13,145 bases of DNA from Chloroflexota bacterium (GCA_021789355.1 JAJYJR010000095.1:1-13145), one strand, 5' to 3'; shown: positions 1 to 6,905, counted from the stretch's first letter. Notes: generated by a model from the sequence alone, not told the origin. Program-made: numbers and translations.

Positions 1-181
1 CGGGTGGTCAAGCGCAAGATGTCGGAGTTCGGCGTCAAGCGCGCCGTCCATCGCGCCTGGCCCTGCCCGACCCTGCCGCCGGCCGACGCGGTCAGGGTCC
101 TCGCTCCGCCCTACGTTAGCGGTATTGGGTTTAACCGGCAGTGCTCCGCACTCCTCGCACCTCCGCTCGACCCACTGGGAA

Positions 182-212
182 TGATCACGTCAAGCGGCCC
201 CCACCGTGATCA
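182..212. repeat. inverted repeat (TGATCACG)
   Basis: Perfect 8-bp arms TGATCACG (182-189) and CGTGATCA (205-212) enclose a 15-nt loop. There is no T-run after it and no adjacent gene, so it could be a protein-binding dyad or chance. Confidence 0.4.
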
Positions 213-397
213 CTACACGCTCAGGGGTGGGGCCAGATCTGAACGCCATTCCCACGCCGATGTACTGCGCCCGTCCGCCCCGGCTGGAGGGACGAGCCGG
301 CATAGCCCGGACAGGCGGAGGCCGGGAGCGAGAGGAGGCCGCGGCTGGCGAGATCCTGACCCTTGCCGCCGACGGAAAGGGTCTGACCCCATCCTTG

Positions 398-448
398 ATG
401 AGGTCGGTTTGGTCGGGAGAGAGCTTGACCGCGCGGAACCGACTTCAT
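398..448. repeat. palindromic repeat, copy 1
   Basis: This 51-bp unit begins ATGAGGTCGGTT and ends AACCGACTTCAT, so its ends form a near-perfect 12-bp inverted repeat (one mismatch). A second copy lies at 1199-1250 in the same orientation, about 88 % identical over the full length including the loop. That makes it a dispersed REP- or MITE-like unit rather than a chance hairpin. Confidence 0.7.
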
Positions 449-631
449 CGCCAGCGGTCGCGGGGCGGAGTGCGAGAGAAAGTTTGCTGGAGCCTTGACC
501 TCTCGATTGAGCCGGCAGCCAGGTCGTGACTGAGCTACCTCACGGCTGTAACGTCGTGGTCGTGGACTCCTCGGCCTGGACCCCGTTCGCGATCCGACCG
601 TCTGGGTGGACTCCACCGGGCGGCTCACCAA

Positions 632-685
632 GCTGACATGGTGTCAGCGCGGTGCGCGGCCGATGTCCGGTGCGCGGCCGATGTC
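632..685. repeat. short hairpin followed by an 18-bp tandem duplication
   Basis: GCTGACA (632-638) and TGTCAGC (642-648) are perfect 7-bp arms around TGG. Directly after it the motif GGTGCGCGGCCGATGTC occurs twice (651-667 and 669-685, period 18). No gene is associated; role unknown. Confidence 0.5.
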
Positions 686-840
686 GATGCGCCCAACCCC
701 TCCCCTGACTTCGTGACGCCGCTTGCGGGCCACGGCAGGGGCGACAGCGAGATCGCAACGGCCCTTCGCCCGCGTGCCGGTGTTGGTCGTTTCCGTGGAG
801 GGAGCGCGGGCATGGGCGCTCGACGAGACCGTCGCAGAAG

Positions 841-1200
841 CTACTGGTTCGCCCCCGGACCACTCGCGACGTACTGGTTGACGGTCACGTTGTCGAGGAC
901 GACCTGCTCGCCGGGTGTTGGGTAGAGCCAGCCGGAGTCGTTGACGGCGAAGATCGAGGTGATCGTGGCGCTCGGATGGCAGGCCACGATGGCTTGCCAC
1001 GTCACCGCGTACTTTGCTCCGCATCCGCCGGTGTTGTCCCAGTTGGTGCCCGTCATCCCGTCGAGGTGGGCCCACGTGTTGGCCGCCCAGGTCAGCGGAC
1101 GCAACACAGCGTTTCCTCCGTCGCTGAACATGACGACGAGCCGCGGCGATCCGCCGCTCGCGCCCGTCTCGTTGGCGTTGAACTCGAAGGAGAAGCCGAT
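841..1200 (-). pseudogene. truncated gene for a probable secreted beta-sandwich protein (C-terminal part)
   Basis: The minus strand reads a protein-like sequence that stops at 841. It includes GFSFEFNANETGASGG, LVVMFSDGGNAVLRPLTWAANTW, two cysteines (GGCGAKY and VACHP) and a tail near ITSIFAVNDSGWLY. The aromatic-rich alternating pattern is typical of extracellular carbohydrate-binding or adhesin-like beta-sandwich domains; I cannot name the family. No signal peptide or credible start exists: sense stops at the palindromic repeat at 1199-1250, and the frame upstream soon meets a stop near 1285. The internal ATG at 1131 would give only 96 residues starting mid-domain. I read it as a 5'-truncated remnant of a cell-surface gene. 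Confidence 0.5.
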
Positions 1201-1250
1201 GAGGTCGGTTTGGTCGGGGCGAGAGATTGCCTGCGCGGAACCGACCTCAT
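1199..1250. repeat. palindromic repeat, copy 2
   Basis: This 52-bp unit has perfect 12-bp arms, ATGAGGTCGGTT (1199-1210) and AACCGACCTCAT (1239-1250). It is a near-identical sister of 398-448. It sits exactly where the surface-protein remnant on the minus strand loses sense, so it may mark the rearrangement breakpoint that truncated that gene. Confidence 0.7.
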
Positions 1251-1766
1251 GAGCGCCTTCAGGTCCTCCAACATCAGGCGCATGCCGTCAGCGCCGCCCG
1301 CCACGCGAAGTACGACCGCCACGGCGCGAGGATGGTCGGAGCGGTGGCCTCACCCGGGGTCATGCGCTCCACGATGCCTGTCCTGTCGGACTGACGCTCG
1401 CGCGCCCACTTTGGCGCTGCGGCCGAGCGCGCGGGAGCGAACCGCGGTGAGCCTCGGTTCGCTCCCGATGAATGACGCGGAAGAGGTTCGCCTGTGACGG
1501 CGACCCGACTTCGACTGCCGTCTTCCGGACCTCGGCCCCCTCCCCCACCACCTCCTGCGGAAGATGCCCAGTTCAGCGGCTGACGCGGAGCCGGAGCATT
1601 CCACGGGTGAAGCCGCCGGGAGACACCGGGCGTTGGAGAGGCGACAGCCCACGGCCAGCGGGAGCGGCGGCGCCCGAAGCGCCACATGGGGTCACCATCC
1701 TCCGCATAAGGCGCCGGGCGAGGGCCACCTCGAGATCGCGGCAGATCTGCTCAGCGCCCGAACCGG
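1251..1766. other. gene-poor interval before the insertion sequence
   Basis: Only frames with arginine/proline/alanine-rich composition are open here. One short minus-strand piece (about 1250-1322, reading VLRVAGGADGMRLMLEDLKALM) looks protein-like but runs straight into the palindromic repeat and changes character, so it may be another gene fragment. A strong hairpin lies at 1432-1467. Confidence 0.35.
1432..1467. repeat. perfect 13-bp hairpin
   Basis: Arms CGGGAGCGAACCG (1432-1444) and CGGTTCGCTCCCG (1455-1467) pair perfectly around a 10-nt loop. No T-run follows on either strand, so it is not a classical intrinsic terminator. It could be a recombination, protein-binding or REP-type site. 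Confidence 0.55.
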
Positions 1767-1782
1767 CGGGCGTCGCTTGGGC
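1767..1782 (+). repeat. target-site duplication, left copy
   Basis: CGGGCGTCGCTTGGGC lies directly outside the left end of the insertion sequence and is repeated exactly at 3235-3250. The next base (T) also matches, but I assign it to the element because both ends then begin TGTC. Confidence 0.85.
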
Positions 1783-1788
1783 TGTCGG

Positions 1789-1830
1789 CGGCCAGTGAAT
1801 CTGTCCGCGTAAGCGGCCAGTGAATCTGTC
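1789..1830 (+). repeat. doubled terminal repeat, left end of the IS
   Basis: The 17-mer CGGCCAGTGAATCTGTC occurs twice in identical form, at 1789-1805 and 1814-1830, 25 bp apart. The inner copy overlaps the transposase stop codon. Related sequences occur inverted at the other end, so these are probably paired transposase-binding sites. Confidence 0.8.
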
Positions 1831-3172
1831 ACCGGTTGCGTCTCGAGTATCGCCGACGCCAGGGGTGATCGGCGGCTGGCGGGCGCCGCATGGTTGCCCC
1901 GGGTGCGCCTGTAGGATGGGAGTCGGCGAGCAGCCCGAGATCGAGGTCGGGCTGGCCTTCGGCCGCTCGCGGGAGGTGCCGGGCGCGCAGCTGTCCCGGA
2001 TCGGGCGGCGCCGGCCGGACCGGATAGAGCGCCTGCTCGTGGCTGACCCACAGGCTGCCGTCGAGCCGCTCCTGGAGGATGACCCGCCGGCCGGCCCACG
2101 ATCGACCGTCTCGGCGGCGCGGCAGCTGGAGCGGCCCGCCGGGCCAGCTGAGCGTGGCATCGTTGGCGACCCGGCGCGGGTAGTGGAAGCAGAACACCAC
2201 CTCCGGCGCCAGGCCCTCTGGCATCGCTCGCCAGGCGGGCTGCTGATCGGCGGCCGGAACGGCGAACCGCCGGTTGTGCCGGGGCAGGTACGCGGCGAGG
2301 ACCGCGTTCGCCTGCTCGAGGGTCTCCGCCCGGGCGAGCCGCAGCTCGCTGATCAGGCGGTCCTGGAACGTCCCCCAGACCCGCTCGATGCGGCCCTTGG
2401 CCTGTGGGCTCCGGGCCCCGATCCAGCGGATGTCGAGCTCCTCGAGCGCCCGTCCGACCTGGGTGAGCGAGCGCTTCCCGGTGAGCTGCTCGGTGAGCGT
2501 GGGGGCCCGGTTCGACTCGCGCACGAAGATCCCGTGGCGGTCGGAGTACAGGGCACCCGGGAGTCCGTAGCGGTGGGCCGTCTCGGTGAGCATGGTGAAG
2601 TAGCCCGCGGCGTCCTCGGCCTCCCGGAAGGTGGCGCCGGTCATCCGGCTCGTCGCATCGTCGATGCCGCCCACCAGGGTGAGCACGGGACCCCGGCTCT
2701 CCAGCCAGTCGTGGCGGCTGCCGTCGACCTGGAGCAGGAGCCCCTCCTGGGCCATGCGGTCACGCCGGCTGCGGTGCTTGGCTCTCCGTCGCCGGCGGAC
2801 CGGGGCAAGGCCTGCCTCGTCGAGGATCCGGCGGAGCGTGCGCTCGGGGATCGTGATCGCCTCGCGCTCCGCGAGCAGCTCGGCGAGGTGGGCTCGGTTG
2901 ACGCCCGCGTAGGTCGTGCGGGCGAGCTCGACGAGGCGCTCGCGCAACTCGTCGGGGGTCCGGTGGCCCGGCGCCCGCCCACGGTTGCCGTGGACGAGCC
3001 CGGCGAGCCCGTCGCCGCGGTACGTCGCCAGCAGCCGCCGCACCTGGCGCACCGACAGCTCAAGGATCCGCCCTGCCTCGTCGGCACTGATCCGGCCCGC
3101 GTCGAGGTGCTGCAGGACATAGAGGCGCCGCTGCGCCCGGGCATCCACGATGATCGTCTCCCTCGTTTCCAT
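1829..3172 (-). CDS. DDE transposase of the IS1202/ISNCY type
   Basis: This 447-residue protein cuts and joins the ends of the surrounding insertion sequence. Residues 1-55 form a helix-turn-helix (AGRILELSVRQVRRLLATY), and a second DNA-binding helical region follows to about 115. An arginine-rich linker (RRRRRAKHRSRRDR) leads into an RNase H-like integrase core with D150 (LQVDGSRHDW), D211 (YSDRHG) and E263 (SPQAKGRIERVWGTF), the expected DDE triad. The C-terminal third is basic and proline-rich. Length and motif order fit the IS1202 group. The frame is undamaged, so the protein should be functional. The ATG at 3172 has no clear Shine-Dalgarno sequence. The next GTG, nine codons in, is preceded by AGGGAG and is an alternative start. 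Confidence 0.88.
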   Translation of the reverse strand: METRETIIVDARAQRRLYVLQHLDAGRISADEAGRILELSVRQVRRLLATYRGDGLAGLVHGNRGRAPGHRTPDELRERLVELARTTYAGVNRAHLAELLAEREAITIPERTLRRILDEAGLAPVRRRRRAKHRSRRDRMAQEGLLLQVDGSRHDWLESRGPVLTLVGGIDDATSRMTGATFREAEDAAGYFTMLTETAHRYGLPGALYSDRHGIFVRESNRAPTLTEQLTGKRSLTQVGRALEELDIRWIGARSPQAKGRIERVWGTFQDRLISELRLARAETLEQANAVLAAYLPRHNRRFAVPAADQQPAWRAMPEGLAPEVVFCFHYPRRVANDATLSWPGGPLQLPRRRDGRSWAGRRVILQERLDGSLWVSHEQALYPVRPAPPDPGQLRARHLPRAAEGQPDLDLGLLADSHPTGAPGATMRRPPAADHPWRRRYSRRNR

Positions 3173-3184
3173 GGGACCGAGGGT

Positions 3185-3228
3185 GACAAAATCACTGGCC
3201 GCTTACGGGGTGACACTTTCACTGGCCG
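3185..3228 (-). repeat. doubled terminal repeat, right end of the IS
   Basis: Read on the minus strand, CGGCCAGTGAAAGTGTC (3212-3228) and CGGCCAGTGATTTTGTC (3185-3201) match the left-end 17-mer at most positions. They lie 27 bp apart, against 25 bp on the left. The array lies just upstream of the transposase start, so binding there could also control transposase expression. Confidence 0.8.
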
Positions 3229-3234
3229 AGGACA

Positions 3235-3250
3235 CGGGCGTCGCTTGGGC
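3235..3250 (+). repeat. target-site duplication, right copy
   Basis: Exact copy of the 16 bp at 1767-1782, directly outside the right end of the insertion sequence. A TTGACT hexamer at 3251-3256 begins right after it. It resembles a -35 box, but no good -10 follows. Confidence 0.85.
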
Positions 3251-3322
3251 TTGACTTTTCGCGCGGCATCACCACCCTTCCGCTGCTCGTGGTCTGCACG
3301 GGCATTCGGTTGGGGAGCTGCA

Positions 3323-3328
3323 AAGGAG
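3323..3328 (+). promoter_or_regulatory. Shine-Dalgarno sequence for the gene at 3337
   Basis: AAGGAG lies 8 nt before the ATG at 3337. It decides the start in favour of this codon over the in-frame ATG at 3289. Confidence 0.75.
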
Positions 3329-3336
3329 AAGAAGCC

Positions 3337-3747
3337 ATGTCCTACCACGACGGTGTCGAGTTGATCGACCAGAACATCCGCATCCCCGCACAGCACCACG
3401 CCGCGCTCGCGGCAGCGTTGGCGGAGGGCGACTTCGATCCCGACGGGGACGACGTCTCCTCTGCCTTCGGCCAATACGATCTGGAGCCGATCTTCGAGGA
3501 CGAGACAGACGACGTCATCTATCTCGAGCAGACCTGGGCGCCCGAGAGATTCGCGGGCGAGGACCTGTTCCGGGCGCTGGCGCCGTACGTCGCCCCCGGC
3601 AGCTACCTCGTGTTCCACCAACGCTCGTACTGCTGCGGAGAGTCCGACGAGTGGACCGAGAAGGTCCTCTTCGATGGCCAGGGCGGCTACACGAAGCTCC
3701 TGGGCACGGTGGTCTTCGAGGACAGGACCGAAGCAATCTCCGCCTGA
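3337..3747 (+). CDS. acidic cytoplasmic protein of unknown function
   Basis: The 136-residue product begins MSYHDGVELIDQNIRIP. It has no signal peptide or membrane segment and is strongly acidic, with Asp/Glu clusters at about 29-40 (EGDFDPDGDD) and 53-62. The second half is aromatic and beta-rich with a vicinal cysteine pair (QRSYCCGESDEWTEK), ending in GTVVFED. I do not recognise the family. Small acidic proteins of this build in mobile DNA include immunity, anti-restriction and antitoxin proteins, but no motif here supports any of these. It stands alone, with an insertion sequence upstream and a 555-bp gap downstream. Amino-acid composition, the strong Shine-Dalgarno sequence and balanced residue use, unlike its shadows, support that it is real. 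Confidence 0.72.
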   Translation: MSYHDGVELIDQNIRIPAQHHAALAAALAEGDFDPDGDDVSSAFGQYDLEPIFEDETDDVIYLEQTWAPERFAGEDLFRALAPYVAPGSYLVFHQRSYCCGESDEWTEKVLFDGQGGYTKLLGTVVFEDRTEAISA

Positions 3748-4302
3748 TCAGGACGCGAGCCAATGTCCCGGCGACCTTCCCTGCATGCTGCAGCCGCGCC
3801 AGGGTCCATCCATCCTTCGCACCCCGTGCGGACACACTTGCGGGGCCAGCTGATGGGGTCTTCGCCCTGGAGCGACGCACGCCAAGCTCGCGTCGATAGC
3901 GAACGCCTGCGTCGCGCACGCGTCCCGCGGGGCGGCCCCCGCGTACGGGGGCGACGCCAGGGTCCGGTGCGCGCCCCGCCCCGGCGCCCCCAAACTCCCC
4001 CGCGTGGCTGCGGCAAGATGCTGCGCCCGGGCCCCGGACCGCTGCGGGGCAGGCTCGTCCGAGCCCCCGCGGGTAGCTCACCGCGTTGTGATCCGCGCTC
4101 TGGACGCCGGCAAGCGGACAGCCGGTCCCTGAGCCTTCAGGAGCGGGCGCCCGCGCCAGCCAGCAGCGCGACGCGAATCTCGCGCGCGTCACGCACCTGC
4201 CGCCGGCAGCGCCGCCACGCTCTTGCGTTTCCCGCCGCTCCTGTACGTACTGCTCGGCGAGCCTCTCTTGCGGGCTGACGGCGGAGGCGGAGGTGCAGCA
4301 GC
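3748..4302. other. intergenic region without a recognisable gene
   Basis: 555 bp separate the acidic protein from the membrane-protein pair. All frames give arginine/proline/alanine-rich sequence with no family resemblance. I see no tRNA, tandem array or clear terminator. The promoter of the next operon presumably lies in its last 100 bp but is not evident. Confidence 0.5.
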
Positions 4303-4467
4303 ATGGACCCCAGTACCCTGGCCGGGATCCTCATCGTGGCGGCCATCGCGTTGGCTGCCTGGACGCGTGGCGCCAAGGACTCACCCGCTGACGATCCACC
4401 CGCCCGAAGGGTGGTGGTTGAGGAGCTCGACGCTGCCGGGCACGTCACCCGTCGGGTGGTCCTGTAG
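4303..4467 (+). CDS. 54-residue single-pass membrane protein
   Basis: The product starts MDPSTLAGILIVAAIALAAW: a hydrophobic helix of about 16 residues (5-20), then TRGAKDSPADDPPAR and a tail rich in valine and acid (RVVVEELDAAGHVTRRVVL). The ATG has a strong GGAGG (4289-4293) at 9 nt spacing. The stop lies 2 nt before the start of the J-domain gene, so the two are certainly cotranscribed and probably translationally coupled. Basic residues just after the helix favour a cytoplasmic C-terminus. The family is unknown. Association with a membrane-anchored J-domain protein suggests a partner, client or membrane adaptor, which is inference only. Confidence 0.68.
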   Translation: MDPSTLAGILIVAAIALAAWTRGAKDSPADDPPARRVVVEELDAAGHVTRRVVL

Positions 4468-4469
4468 CA

Positions 4470-4946
4470 ATGGATCCGTATCGGGTGCTCGGGATCCCGC
4501 CGTCGGCGAGCGCGGCCGAGCTGCGCGCGGCCTACCGGCGCCAGGCCCGCCGCCGCCATCCCGACCACGGCGGCTCCACCGAGGACATGGCGCGCCTGAA
4601 CGCCGCCTATGCCGCCCTGCGTAACGACCGGGCTGGCAGGGCGCCTGCCGGGAAGGAACGGGCTGGAACCCCCACACAGGACGCCCCGGCGCGCTGCAGC
4701 CCGCCCGACCAGCGGCACGCCGGGGCAAGCGCGTGGGCCGCAGGGCGGCCCGCCCTCGAGCAGCACTTGGACCAAGAGGCCGCGGTCGTTGCCTGGCTCG
4801 CCCTGCTCGTGGCCGCCGGCGTGCTGGTGCGGCTCGTCGCGGTGCTGCTGGGACCGCCTCTCGACAGCTCCTACTTCCTCCAGCTCTGGGCAGCCGTCAT
4901 GCTCGCCTGGCTGGCGCACGACGAATGCGGCCGTCCGTGGCGCTGA
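4470..4946 (+). CDS. membrane-anchored J-domain protein
   Basis: The 158-residue protein opens with a J domain (about residues 2-52: DPYRVLGIPPSASAAELRAAYRR, HPD at 30-32, then LNAAYAAL). The HPD triad that stimulates DnaK-type Hsp70 ATPase is intact. A disordered, proline/alanine-rich linker (53-100) follows, then two hydrophobic helices at about 104-128 and 135-150, and a short charged tail. It lacks the Gly/Phe region, zinc fingers and substrate-binding domain of DnaJ, so it is a type III J protein likely to recruit Hsp70 to the inner face of the membrane. It follows the micro-membrane-protein gene by 2 nt. Only a weak GGGTGG precedes its ATG, which fits coupled translation. It lies inside the putative integrative element. 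Confidence 0.8.
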   Translation: MDPYRVLGIPPSASAAELRAAYRRQARRRHPDHGGSTEDMARLNAAYAALRNDRAGRAPAGKERAGTPTQDAPARCSPPDQRHAGASAWAAGRPALEQHLDQEAAVVAWLALLVAAGVLVRLVAVLLGPPLDSSYFLQLWAAVMLAWLAHDECGRPWR

Positions 4947-4961
4947 GCTCGATGGATCGAT

Positions 4962-4991
4962 GCTCCATGGTGGAGCCCGGACGCGCGGGCT
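4962..4991 (+). terminator. possible hairpin terminator after the J-domain gene
   Basis: GCTCCA/TGGAGC (4962-4967 and 4971-4976) is followed by the partly overlapping AGCCCG/CGGGCT pair (4974-4979 and 4986-4991). There is no T-run. In such GC-rich DNA this is only a weak terminator candidate. Confidence 0.25.
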
Positions 4992-5259
4992 GGCGCGCCT
5001 CTCAGGTCGGGCGCGCGACGCTCACCGAAGTGGCGGACTTTCTGGTGCGGGGAATCACCACAGCCCTTGACCTGCGAGCGCCGACGTCGAAACTCTCGCG
5101 TGCCTTCCAGCGACGACCTCCCGCGCCCGCCCGTCTCCCCCGACGCCGGCCGGCTGCGCCCTGTGCCGACTCGACCCGATGAGATGGGCGCCGCCGGCAG
5201 GCAGCCCGAAGACCGACCGCGGGGCTGGACAGATCGGAAATCCTGCCCAGAGTCCAGCC
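4992..5259. other. spacer upstream of the excisionase gene
   Basis: No gene is recognised. A TTGACC hexamer at about 5067 resembles a -35 box for the xis/int genes, but no convincing -10 element follows. Confidence 0.3.
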
Positions 5260-5715
5260 ATGACCCGCGACGACTACCCGCTCCTGCTCTCGGTAGAGAT
5301 GGCCGCCAAGGCCCTGGGCGTGCCTGCCGCAACGCTCTGGTCGTGGTGCCGCGAGGGTCGCATCCCCTACCTCCCCGCCGGCCGTCGCTACTACATCCCC
5401 AGGGAGGTCCTCTTCCCCTCCTCGGGAGACTGGCAGGAGAGCTGGGTGGGCGCGCAGACCCGGTGGCCCGCACATGAACCTGACAGGACGCCACGCCCCC
5501 AAGCGGCGCCGCCACGGCGAGGGGACGGCGCTGCGGCGCAGCGTGCGGCGGGGCGACGACCATCGGCGCCACAAGCCCTACGTAGTGGCGATCTCGCTGG
5601 GGACCGACCCAGTGACTGGCAAGCGGCTTCGGCGGTCCTTCTACGGAGCAACCCCCGCCGAGGCACGGCAGCGCGCCGACGACTGGCTCCGTCAGGCGGC
5701 CCCCGCCGATCCTGA
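5260..5715 (+). CDS. excisionase-type helix-turn-helix protein
   Basis: From the ATG at 5260 the protein reads MTRDDYPLLLSVEMAAKALG, then VPAATLWSWCREGRIPYLP and GRRYYIPREVLF. This is the MerR/Xis-like winged helix of about 50 residues that recognises DNA in excisionases and small element regulators. Such proteins usually end after about 60-75 residues. Here the frame stays open to 5715, giving 151 residues whose last 80 codons overlap the start of the integrase gene and look like an R/A/P-rich shadow. The tail may therefore be genuine, or an artefact of stop-poor DNA or of a lost stop. Its position directly before the integrase supports control of excision. An upstream in-frame ATG at 5179 adds 27 low-complexity residues and is less likely. 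Confidence 0.65.
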   Translation: MTRDDYPLLLSVEMAAKALGVPAATLWSWCREGRIPYLPAGRRYYIPREVLFPSSGDWQESWVGAQTRWPAHEPDRTPRPQAAPPRRGDGAAAQRAAGRRPSAPQALRSGDLAGDRPSDWQAASAVLLRSNPRRGTAARRRLAPSGGPRRS

Positions 5716-6805
5716 CGAGCGGCCCGACCCGACCGTCGGGGAGATGCTCGATCGCTGGCTGGAGGACGAGCGCCGCGCGGTCAAGCCCGGGACCTACGAC
5801 CGCTACGAGGTCACCGTCCGCCGCTACCTCACGCGCGACCTGGGCGAGATCCCGCTGCGCGACCTCAAGGCGGCCCAGATCCGGGCGGCGATCCCTCTCT
5901 GGGGACCGGCGCACAACCAGTGGTACGCCTTCCACCGCCTGCGGGCGGCGCTCGCCTGGGCGCTCCGGCAGGATGACCTCGCGGAGCTGCTCCCCCGTAA
6001 CCCCTCCGACGGGGTGCGCGCCCCGGCCAAGCCCAAGGGCCGGGTGGCCCCGGTGATCGGGCCGGAGCGGGCCCGGGCGATCCTCGCCGCGATGGCAGAC
6101 GATGTCTACGCGGCCCTGGCGGTGGTGCTCGTGGCCCTGGGCCTGCGACGGGGCGAGGCCCTGGGGCTGCGCTGGCGGTACGTCGACTTCGAGGCCCGCA
6201 CGATCAAGACACCCTACCAGCTCCTGCGGACGCCCACGAAGTTCCGGACCGCGGAGGAGACCGAGGCCGGCATCCTGTTCCGGCTGGTCGAAGTGAAACG
6301 GGAGCGCAGCGACCGGCTCATTCCCTTCGGTGACGTGGTGGAGGCGGCCCTCCGCGCGCGCCAGGCGGCGCAGCTCCGCCAGCGCGCCGCCTGTGGCGCT
6401 GCCTGGCCGGACAGCGACCTGGTCTTCACCGATGAGGAGGGCTACCACCTCATCCGCAACACCGTCAGCAACCACATCCAGGCGACCCTCGAGCGCGCGG
6501 GCCTGGGGCACCTGCGCCTCCATGACCTGCGCCACGGGGCCTCGACCCTGCTCAGCGTGGTGGGCGCGCCGGAGCGGATCAAGATGGGCATCCTGGGCCA
6601 TACCCGCCCCCAGCAGTCGATCGACTACACCGGTTTCGTCCCGGAGGAGGCGCGCCGGGCGGTGAACGCGGTCGAGGGGCTGCTCACCCCAATAGATGCG
6701 CCCCCGTCGTGGCCAAATGGTTGCCCGGATGGTTGCCCGGACCTTCGAGATGCGTCACCTACCAGAGATGCGATCACGTGCGCACCACAAGATGTTGTGC
6801 CCTGA
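5474..6805 (+). CDS. tyrosine site-specific integrase
   Basis: The 443-residue protein catalyses integration and excision of the element. Residues 10-72 form the N-terminal arm-binding domain (HGEGT, then YVVAISLGTDPVTGKRLRRS). Residues 84-170 are the core-binding SAM-like domain, and about 195-400 the catalytic domain. Catalytic residues are R225 (LGLRRGEALGLRW), probable K275, H350 and R353 (HDLRH), H376 (LGHTRP) and the nucleophile Y385 (IDYTGF), so the set is complete. A 40-residue tail after the Tyr helix contains NGCPDGCPDL from a duplicated 12-mer. The gene overlaps the excisionase frame by 242 nt, and the conserved HGEGT motif shows that the overlap region is real integrase. It ends 71 nt from the tRNA-Glu 3' end, its probable attachment site. 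Confidence 0.9.
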   Translation: MNLTGRHAPKRRRHGEGTALRRSVRRGDDHRRHKPYVVAISLGTDPVTGKRLRRSFYGATPAEARQRADDWLRQAAPADPDERPDPTVGEMLDRWLEDERRAVKPGTYDRYEVTVRRYLTRDLGEIPLRDLKAAQIRAAIPLWGPAHNQWYAFHRLRAALAWALRQDDLAELLPRNPSDGVRAPAKPKGRVAPVIGPERARAILAAMADDVYAALAVVLVALGLRRGEALGLRWRYVDFEARTIKTPYQLLRTPTKFRTAEETEAGILFRLVEVKRERSDRLIPFGDVVEAALRARQAAQLRQRAACGAAWPDSDLVFTDEEGYHLIRNTVSNHIQATLERAGLGHLRLHDLRHGASTLLSVVGAPERIKMGILGHTRPQQSIDYTGFVPEEARRAVNAVEGLLTPIDAPPSWPNGCPDGCPDLRDASPTRDAITCAPQDVVP

Positions 6806-6876
6806 AGGGCATAGGGCACTACATATGGTGGTGCTGAGGCGCACAACAGGAGGTTGGGAAAAGAGAGAGAAGGGGG

Positions 6877-6905
6877 TGGTACCGCATATCGGATTCGAAC
6901 CGATG
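6877..6905 (-). other. inferred attachment site (tRNA-Glu 3' end)
   Basis: Integrases of this class usually recombine at the T-arm/acceptor end of a tRNA gene, and this end faces the integrase. I searched the window for a second copy of the T-loop sequence (GGATTCGAAC on the plus strand) and found none. The other junction is therefore outside the window, or the core is shorter than I can recognise. Confidence 0.45.

Larger units (their letters stand above)
1..840. other. gene-poor left flank
   Basis: I find no convincing gene here. A reading frame is open from the left edge to 498 on the plus strand and begins with a basic stretch (VVKRKMSEFGVKRAVHRAW). It could be the tail of a gene starting outside the window, but beyond about residue 45 the composition (R, P, A, G, S) is that of non-coding GC-rich DNA. 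A short plus-strand stretch around 590-640 reads DPTVWVDSTGRLTKLTW, which looks protein-like but sits in a small ORF without a start. The region contains inverted repeats at 182-212 and 632-648, a palindromic repeat at 398-448 and an 18-bp tandem duplication at 651-685. It is probably decayed mobile-element DNA. Confidence 0.4.
1783..3234 (-). mobile_element. complete insertion sequence, IS1202/ISNCY-like, 1452 bp
   Basis: Both ends begin TGTC when read inward and carry the motif CGGCCAGTGAA followed by TGTC. A 16-bp direct repeat flanks the element exactly, and one intact transposase gene fills it. Long target duplications are known in the IS1202 group, which agrees with the transposase type. 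Intact ends, an intact gene and a perfect duplication point to recent insertion. It landed about 100 bp upstream of the gene at 3337, so it may have separated that gene from its original promoter. The target does not appear to lie in a recognisable gene. Confidence 0.85.

Noticed and set aside
3251..3280. promoter for the gene at 3337 (TTGACT)
   Set aside because: The -35-like hexamer is good but no acceptable -10 follows at 16-18 bp.
1820..3364. 514-codon plus-strand ORF
   Set aside because: It is antisense to the transposase, which has clear DDE motifs; long antisense frames are expected in DNA this GC-rich.
3515..4192. 225-codon minus-strand ORF
   Set aside because: Its composition is that of a shadow, it overlaps the better supported gene at 3337, and it has no start signal.
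4871..6601. 576-codon minus-strand ORF
   Set aside because: It lies opposite the integrase and excisionase and has R/P/G/A-rich composition without motifs.
1..6800. second copy of the tRNA-Glu 3' end (left att site)
   Set aside because: I looked for the T-arm sequence and its complement and found no second copy.
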